From contig CAVYZS010000018.1 of assembly GCA_963773085.1 (NCBI GenBank), forward strand, positions 62,001 to 126,000: a stretch of 64,000 nt of DNA, given 5' to 3'. The position numbers and the translations under genes are program-made. The notes beneath the pieces are model-generated. The model was not told the DNA's origin and did not search any database. It saw only the letters and a program-made list of their open reading frames with translations. Within the stretch, counting starts at the first letter, position 1; each line of letters begins with the position of its first letter. This document shows, one piece after another, positions 58,905 through 64,000 of this stretch. The stretch is from JAENVT01 sp963773085 (lineage in GTDB: Bacteria > Actinomycetota > Acidimicrobiia > Acidimicrobiales > Ilumatobacteraceae).

Positions 58905-59201
58905 TGGCGGCGATGTCGATCGACCTGGCGCACCGATGCCGGCGACTTCGAAGACCGGAGCGACGTACCGGACCGGTCGGGCGTGCGCCTCGCTACGACG
59001 ACCTCAAAGGGCGATCGGTGCGACGCCGAATCGGCAACGTGCAAGTGAGCGTGGCGCCGACTGGACGACATCATCGCGTCGAAGGAGTGGGCGAATCGCC
59101 CCAAGGATCTTCGTGCGCTTCCGGAACTCCGGTCGTTGCTCGCTGTGCAGCAGCAGGAGGCCACAGAACGGCAACAACGCGATCCAGGTGCTCCAGAGTG
59201 A
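58905..59201 (+). pseudogene. Nucleotidyltransferase-like (MNT-type) C-terminal remnant
   Basis: Across three frames the plus strand reads LLAAMSI, TWRTDAGDFE, RYDDLKGRSVRRRIG and then DDIIASKEWANRPKDLRALP to a stop at 59199. This order is the C-terminal half of small nucleotidyltransferases found in toxin-antitoxin and mobile contexts. No N-terminal GG..D.D metal site or start codon can be read, so it looks truncated as well as shifted. Confidence 0.5.
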
Positions 59202-59330
59202 ACCACTACGTCGACGCGTTCAGTGATCCCGGCACCGCCGTCGCACCCGACCTGTCGTGCAATTTCCGGACTTTTCGGTCGCACCGAATTGTCCCCCTGC
59301 CACCCTATAAAGGGACCTACAGCCTCGGCG

Positions 59331-59350
59331 ATGTATCGGAAATGTATCAA
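59331..59350 (+). promoter_or_regulatory. Probable integrase arm-type sites, right end
   Basis: ATGTATCGG at 59331-59339 and ATGTATCAA at 59342-59350, 11 bp apart (one helical turn), 129 bp before the right core. Same motif as at the left end. Confidence 0.5.
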
Positions 59351-59478
59351 TCCACCGGGCACCAACGGGTCCGCCGCCGTCCATCTCGTCTTGCACGGTC
59401 CACAATCACCCCAGGTCAGCCGTACTGCGCGGCACAGGACAACACAGAGCAACACGCTCCGAACAGCCTCCAGCCAGA

Positions 59479-59521
59479 TTTGGGAGCAGGGGGTCGGGAG
59501 TTCGAGTCTCCCCATCCCGAC
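59479..59521 (+). repeat. attR of island A: 43-bp core
   Basis: Identical to 48211-48253. Only the tRNA 3' half is present, without 5' half, so it is not a tRNA gene. The next 23 bp (up to TGATACGA at 59537-59544) resemble the sequence after attL at the same spacing. Confidence 0.9.
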
Positions 59522-59713
59522 ACACTTGACCAGGTTTGATACGAACTGACGCGCCAGAAATGCCGATCGGTTCGGTCCGGGAACGGGCGATTCGCACCTA
59601 TCGCGCACGTAGAACTGAAGGGTGTGACCGAGGCATCGAGCGCGGCACGTTCTCCGGTGATCGGCATCTCGGGCGCATCGTGCGACGCGGTTCTGCGAAT
59701 TCCGACCGCCGGG

Positions 59714-61843
59714 TCAGGTGAAGTAGCCGGTGACGTCGTAGACCAAGTGGGTCGCCGACTGGTTGTGGGCTGTGATCGCTCCGTTCGCGACGGAGAGGAT
59801 GTTGGCCGCCGCGACGATTCGGTCGGCGCCGTTGATGTTGAGCGTCGAGGTCGAGCCGATCGGCGTCGAGGACCCGGTCGGGATGAGCTGCACGTACCCG
59901 GACGCGGTCGTCTCGGTGGCGGTGAGGTTGCCTGCGACCGCACTCGGCGGTGTCGCCGGCACTCCGACCCGGCCGGACAAGGGAATGCTGAACGTCGCGC
60001 CGGACTGAACTACGCTGCCCGTCACACGGCTGTCAGCCGCCCGAGCTGGTGTGACCGGCACGAACAACCCGGTGGATGCCGCCGCCGCGCTGGCGCCGGT
60101 GAAGTACCCGACCACATCGGCCACGAGGTGCGCGCCGGCATTGGTGAACAATGTCACGCTGCCACCCCCGCCAAGCGGGACGATGACGGTGTTGGCCATG
60201 GTCTCGCCAGTCTGGTCGATGTTGAGGTTCGACGACGCTCCGAGTGCGGTGGTCCCGCCTGTCGGGATGGCCTGGACGTAGCCCGGCGCCGTGCCCTGAT
60301 CGGCGGTCAGCGTCATGACTACCGCGGCGGCGTCGGCAGGGACGGCGCCCGTCACTGGGAGCGTGACGCTCCCGAGCGGCGGCACCTTCCCGGCCGGTGC
60401 ACCGATTCCGGCACGCGTATCGAGGAGACGAATCGGATCAACGGTCACCAACCGGCCCGCGATGGCCGACGGCGCAGCCGTGAAGTAGCCGAACACATCG
60501 ACGACGAGATGGGTCCCTGACTGCGTGAACACGGAGAAGCGGCTCGAGGCATCGACACCGACGATCACCGTGTTGGAGATCGTTTGCAGGCTGTGATCGA
60601 GATTGATGCTCGAGGTAGACCCGAGCACGGGAGCCCCGGCCGGGAACACCTGGATGTAGCCCGACGCCTGGGACTCGGTCGCGGTGACGTTGAGGACGAC
60701 TGCCGTCACGCCAGCGGCCGGCACGCCACCTCCGCTCGCAGTGAACGTCGTGACCGACTGGGCGGCCAGCGGCCCGGTGACGCCTCCGAGACCAGTCCGC
60801 GTGTCCACCAGTCGGTGCGGAGCGAGTGCCGTGAACGTCGACGCACCCGCCGGTGTTGTCGGTCGGCGGTGACGGTGGCGACGGCGTCACGGTTATCGTG
60901 ACCGTGGCCGTCGCTCGACGTGAGGCCGAAGACCGTGTCGGTGGCCGTGTACGTGAACGAGTCGGTACCGTTGAAGCCGGCGTTCGGGGTGTACGTGAAT
61001 CCGCCGTCGGTGTTGAGCGTCACCGTCCCGTTCGCCGTACTTGAGGCGAGCGCCGCGGTCATCGGGTGCTGGTTCGCCGCGACATCGTTCACGAGGACGC
61101 CGGCAAGTCCCGGAACTGCGAGCGCTTGCCCCTGACCTGTCGCGTACGCGTCAGGGTTCGCCGTTGGCGGTGCCGGCACATCGAAGTCCGTGTCAATCGC
61201 TCCGCCCGGCGAATCGGAGGTGGACGGCGTCGACGTTGCCGGATGGCGCCGTTCGGAGCGATATCAGCTGCCCAGGGACCCAACGCCCAGTTCGACCGCC
61301 TGCACCGTCGCGCCAGGCCTCGCTTGCTTGAATTGGGAGAACGGGCACGGAGCCGCAATCGTGCACGGCGCGGTTCCGGTCCCCCATACGAGGGCATTGT
61401 CATCGAGGGTCCACTGCTGCCAGACGCCTCCCGTGACCGCAGCCTGCTGGGACTGGAAGAAGGGTTCGACGACGACCGTCGAGAAACCCGGAAGTCTGGC
61501 CCTCAACTTGAGATTGGGCGCGGCCTGCGTCGGTTGGCCTGCAGCGATGAATGTCCACCACGTTCCGCTGACACTAGAAAGGGGCACCGTGAGTCCGACG
61601 AGCGAGACGACGCAGGCAACCTGCTGCCCGTTGGCAACGCCGAGTTCGAGGCTTCCGACACCCTCGGGTGGCGCGGCAGGGCCCGCTACGAGGGTCTCCG
61701 CACCCACGCAGTTCACCGGATCTCTCACCCAGCCGCCCCCCGGAATCTCTGTCACCGTCTCCGCCGACGATTGGATCGATCCCGATGGTCCCTACCGTGG
61801 CCGTTGCTAGAACCGCTGCAACGAGAATCCGTCTCCGACGCAT
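59714..61843 (-). CDS. Secreted repeat protein (Ig/cadherin-like plus three DTR-type repeats), frames broken
   Basis: Signal peptide MRRRRILVAAVLATATVG from 61843. Then a ~190-residue beta-rich domain not recognised (WTLDDNALVWGTGTAP, CTIAAPCPFSQFKQ), an Ig/cadherin-like domain with ANPDAYATGQGQALAVPGLA and GGFTYTPNAGFNGTDSFTYT, a Pro/Ser linker, and three repeats of ~115-125 residues, each with a RLLDTRAG-type start, an AVVLNVTATE-type strand, an SSxLNxD segment and a THLVVDVFGYFT-type end. Frames change about five times (near 61790, 61265, 61195, 60905 and 60850). Roughly 700 residues if repaired. Likely an exported adhesin or surface protein; no anchor motif is seen. Confidence 0.7.
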
Positions 61844-61977
61844 GGTTTCCTCCTTCGGGCAAAATTCGCATATGACCGGCGAGGAAAATCATCGAACTCG
61901 AGCCTCCCCATGTCAACACCCGATGGGGGTGATCCAATGACGATCACGTCGTGGTCGAAGGCAGCCATCAGCGTTCC

Positions 61978-62014
61978 AGCAGGGGGTCGGGAGTTCGCGT
62001 CTACCCATCCCGAC
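61978..62014 (+). repeat. Third, degenerate att core (37 bp, 2 mismatches)
   Basis: Matches the att core from AGCAGGGGGTCGG to CCCATCCCGAC with two substitutions, and the following CACTTGACCA also matches the 59521 flank. Marks the right edge of island B. Confidence 0.8.
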
Positions 62015-62103
62015 CCACTTGACCATCGACGCCAGACCGTCCACGCCAAGGCCATCGACTAAGGTCTCGACCGGAAGAGGATCGGCTCTATCGATGGGAT
62101 GCG

Positions 62104-62862
62104 ATGACGGCAGAGTCTGAGCCGATCGGCGTCACCTGGATGGGCCACGCGACCGCTGACGTCTCGGTCGGAGGGATGCGGTTCCTGACCGATCCGGTGC
62201 TCGGGATGCGGATTGCCCACCTCCGCCGCCGGTGCCCAGTACCGGTGCTGGCGCCCGGGTCGATTGATGCCGTGCTCATCTCGCACCTGCATCACGACCA
62301 CCTGGATCTGGCAAGCCTGAGGCGCCTGGCCGCGGGGCTGGTGATCGTGCCGCGAGGCGCTGGGCGTCTGATCCGTCGAACTAAACGCAGTGAAGTCACA
62401 GAGGTCGCACCCGGCGATGTCGTGACCATCGGAGAGGCTCGAATTCTCGTCGTGCACGCGGACCACAGTGGGCGGCGCACAATGTCGAGGGCGCATGGTC
62501 CGGCGCTCGGCTTCGTGATCGAAAGCGGTGGCCGACGGGTCTATTTCCCGGGTGACACGGATCTGTTCGATGACATGCATTCCTTCGGGCCGCTCGACCT
62601 TGCGCTGCTGCCCATCTGGGGCTGGGGTCCAAACCTGGGGCCTGGGCACCTCGACCCTCGGAGGGCCGCCGAGGCAGCCGCAGTGTTAGGGGCTGCGACG
62701 GTGTTGCCGATTCATTGGGGAACGTTCTCACCGATCGGGTTGAACAGGGGCCGTCCCGACTGGCTCGATCGGCCGGGCGTGGAGTTCGCTGATGCGCTAC
62801 CGGCGGCCGCCCCGGAATCGAAGCTCGTCCTGCTCCGACCCGGCGAGTCGGCTCTGTGCTAG
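62104..62862 (+). CDS. UlaG-like MBL-fold hydrolase
   Basis: 252 residues. Metal site HLHHDHLDL is complete; further ligands in VVHADHSGRRT, VYFPGDTDLFDDM and LPIHWGTFSP. The opening VTWMGHATADVSVGGMRFLTDP is that of the UlaG/NAPE-PLD-like branch. The substrate is unknown. First gene after the island; its stop overlaps the next GTG start in another frame, so the two are coupled. Confidence 0.87.
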   Translation: MTAESEPIGVTWMGHATADVSVGGMRFLTDPVLGMRIAHLRRRCPVPVLAPGSIDAVLISHLHHDHLDLASLRRLAAGLVIVPRGAGRLIRRTKRSEVTEVAPGDVVTIGEARILVVHADHSGRRTMSRAHGPALGFVIESGGRRVYFPGDTDLFDDMHSFGPLDLALLPIWGWGPNLGPGHLDPRRAAEAAAVLGAATVLPIHWGTFSPIGLNRGRPDWLDRPGVEFADALPAAAPESKLVLLRPGESALC

Positions 62863-64000
62863 ACAAAACGGACATGGGGTCGGGTGACGGTTCGGAGGCG
62901 GATCGCCGAGATTCCGACCGCCGGGTGCGATCCCCTGCCGACGTCTTGCGCCTGGTGGTGGCGGCCCTGGTACTGCTGGCGGTGCTCCTGCTGGAGTGGC
63001 TGTTCGGCGACACGTTGGTGGCCTTCGCGTCCGAACTGCTGGGCGGCCTGGCAGCAGTTCCCGAGTGGATGCTCAACGCGCTGGTCGCCGGTTCGCGAAT
63101 TCTGGCGCTCGCGGTGCTGGCGTACCTGGTGGTTCGCGTCGCCCTGCGCTACCGGTGGCAGGCGGTGAGCACCATGCTGTGCGCCGTCGCCCTCGCCGCG
63201 GCCCTGGTAGCGCTCCTCCTCGATGTAGGCCGGGTCGACTCGGGCGACCAGGTCGTGCCTGACCTCGACGTCGGCCCGATCTCTGCAGGCTGGTTCCCTT
63301 CGGCGGTGGGCATCGCCGTGCTGGCGGCGCTGCTCACGGCGACTGCCCCGTGGTCGAGTCGCGGCTGGCGCCGGTTGGGCTGGGTGGCCGTGCTCGGCGT
63401 GACCCTCACTCGGTTCCTCGCCACCGCGATGTCGTTCGATTCGCTGCGTGCGGTGCTCATCGGCTGGTTCGCCGGAAGCGCAACACTCGTCGCCCTCGGC
63501 GCCCCTCAACGGCGTCCGACGGCCCGCACCATCGCCGCCGGGCTCGGGTGCTGTCGGCCTGCCGCTCGAGTCCATCGAGCCGGCCAGCGTCGACGCGCGC
63601 GGCTCCACTCCGTACTTCGCGGTCGGAAGCGATGGCGGCAAGCTGTTCGTGAAGGCGTTGGGTCAGGACGAGCGCAGTGCGGATCTGCTGTTCCGCCTCT
63701 ACCGATGGGTGCAACGGCACGACCTCGGCGACGAGCGGCCGTTCTCGTCGTTGCGTCGTGCCGTCGAGCACGAGGCGTTCGTTGCACTGGCTGCTCGCGA
63801 CCTTGGCATCCGCACGCCGCGGCTTCGCGCGATCGCCTCGGCCGAGCCGGGCGCGTTCGTCCTCGCCTACGACGGGGTCGATGGTCGGTCCCTCGACCGC
63901 GTGCCGCCCGACCAGATCACCGACGACGTGCTGGCGTCGATCTGGGATCAGCTCGGAGCGCTACGAACGCACCGCATCGCCCACCGCGATCTCCGGCTCG
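62856..64000 (+). CDS. Polytopic membrane protein with kinase-like domain, 3' truncated by window
   Basis: Start GTG 62856 (ATG 62874 is possible). About six hydrophobic segments between residues 30 and 215 (LRLVVAALVLLAVLLLEWLF to LIGWFAGSATLVALG) are followed, after a frame change near 63549 (+1), by a soluble ABC1/RIO-like region: YFAVGSDGGKLFVKALG, LLFRLYRWVQR, EHEAFVALAARDLG, AHRDLRL at the window end (HRD-like). This combination is seen in actinobacterial flippase-like/lysyl-PG-synthase-type membrane proteins, whose flippase half would lie beyond the window. Confidence 0.65.
   Translation, partial: MLDKTDMGSGDGSEADRRDSDRRVRSPADVLRLVVAALVLLAVLLLEWLFGDTLVAFASELLGGLAAVPEWMLNALVAGSRILALAVLAYLVVRVALRYRWQAVSTMLCAVALAAALVALLLDVGRVDSGDQVVPDLDVGPISAGWFPSAVGIAVLAALLTATAPWSSRGWRRLGWVAVLGVTLTRFLATAMSFDSLRAVLIGWFAGSATLVALGAPQRRPTARTIAAGLGCCRPAARVHRAGQRRRARLHSVLRGRKRWRQAVREGVGSGRAQCGSAVPPLPMGATARPRRRAAVLVVASCRRARGVRCTGCSRPWHPHAAASRDRLGRAGRVRPRLRRGRWSVPRPRAARPDHRRRAGVDLGSARSATNAPHRPPRSPA

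Larger units (their letters stand above)
48211..59521 (+). mobile_element. Integrative element in tRNA-Pro (island A, about 11.3 kb)
   Basis: Bounded by perfect 43-bp direct repeats of the tRNA-Pro 3' half (48211-48253 and 59479-59521). A tyrosine integrase is the first gene inside, reading away from the tRNA; an excisionase-like gene follows. Repeated ATGTATC motifs occur just inside both ends. Cargo: retropepsin pair, RHH-like protein, repeat protein, giant STAND signalling protein, decayed nucleotidyltransferase. No conjugation or replication gene was recognised, so it is best called an integrative or genomic-island element, perhaps mobilised by a helper. Confidence 0.85.
59479..62014 (+). 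mobile_element. Second, tandem island remnant (island B, about 2.5 kb)
   Basis: Bounded by the 59479 core and a degenerate third copy at 61978-62014. Its left end has the same post-core TGATACGA motif as island A. It holds one secreted repeat protein and no integrase, so it is either a cut-down element or one mobilised in trans. Confidence 0.55.

Noticed and set aside
59479..59521. A second tRNA-Pro gene
   Set aside because: Only the 3' half is present; no acceptor 5' strand, D arm or anticodon stem 5' strand precedes it.
59416..59608. Small minus-strand frames with GETRTPDPLLP or GRLELPTPCSQ strings at 48.2, 59.5 and 59.6 kb
   Set aside because: These are the well-known spurious translations of the antisense of tRNA sequences; they coincide with the tRNA and its att copies.
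59698..62932. 16-bp identity ATTCCGACCGCCGGGT near 59698 and 62917
   Set aside because: Short, GC-rich, not at the att cores and without further flank similarity; chance or a minor repeat.

Overview
The window looks like a high-GC actinobacterial chromosome, most probably class Acidimicrobiia (Ilumatobacter/Microthrix-like). The reasons are the gene order tig-clpP-clpX-folC-ndk and rng-rplU-rpmA / obg-proB, the WS/DGAT acyltransferase, the UvrD2-like helicase with an HRDC domain, and SARP/BTAD-type regulators. The taxon is an inference from gene content; there is no rRNA here.

Layout. 1-3.7 kb: end of a SURF1 gene, an MBL-fold hydrolase, a wax-ester synthase/DGAT and a histidine phosphatase. 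3.8-14 kb: a tightly overlapping purine operon, purL-purQ-purC-purF-purD/purM (one fused ORF)-purN-guaB. 14-16.7 kb: UvrD-like helicase. 16.8-20 kb: three tandem paralogous single-pass membrane proteins of unknown function. 20-26.9 kb: VWA protein and MoxR ATPase (minus), TerB-like/CbbX-type ATPase, a small membrane protein, murJ and pspA (plus). 26.9-29.2 kb: proB and obg (minus). 29.3-32.3 kb: dgt, an amidohydrolase and a SHOCT/DUF6325-like pair (plus). 32.3-46.6 kb: a long minus-strand housekeeping block read tig, clpP, clpX, folC, ndk, mreB, mreC, mreD, PBP2, rodA, rng, rplU, rpmA. 46.7-48.1 kb: a small SH3-like protein and a cysteine-desulfurase-like enzyme, then tRNA-Pro(TGG).

48.2-62.0 kb is accessory DNA inserted at the tRNA-Pro 3' end. 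A perfect 43-bp copy of the tRNA 3' half recurs at 59479-59521, and a degenerate third copy lies at 61978-62014. The first island (about 11.3 kb) carries a tyrosine integrase next to the tRNA, an excisionase-like protein, a ribbon-helix-helix-like small protein, a DUF5678-like/retropepsin-like pair, a protein with four 43-residue repeats, a very large signalling protein (SARP-type winged helix/BTAD, Ser/Thr kinase, nSTAND1 NTPase, membrane helix, WD40-like propeller) and a decayed nucleotidyltransferase. The second island (about 2.5 kb) holds one secreted repeat protein. 62.1-64 kb returns to apparent chromosome: an UlaG-like MBL hydrolase and the start of a membrane/kinase-like protein.

Two window-wide properties matter for reading the annotation. 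(1) Many first genes of transcription units have a TANNNT -10 box 6-9 nt upstream of the start codon, the layout of leaderless mRNAs; this was used to choose several starts. (2) More than 20 single-base frameshifts occur, mostly +1, including in genes normally essential (purF, guaB, obg, tig, murJ). Sequence or assembly errors are the simplest explanation, so broken frames in the islands should not by themselves be read as gene decay.
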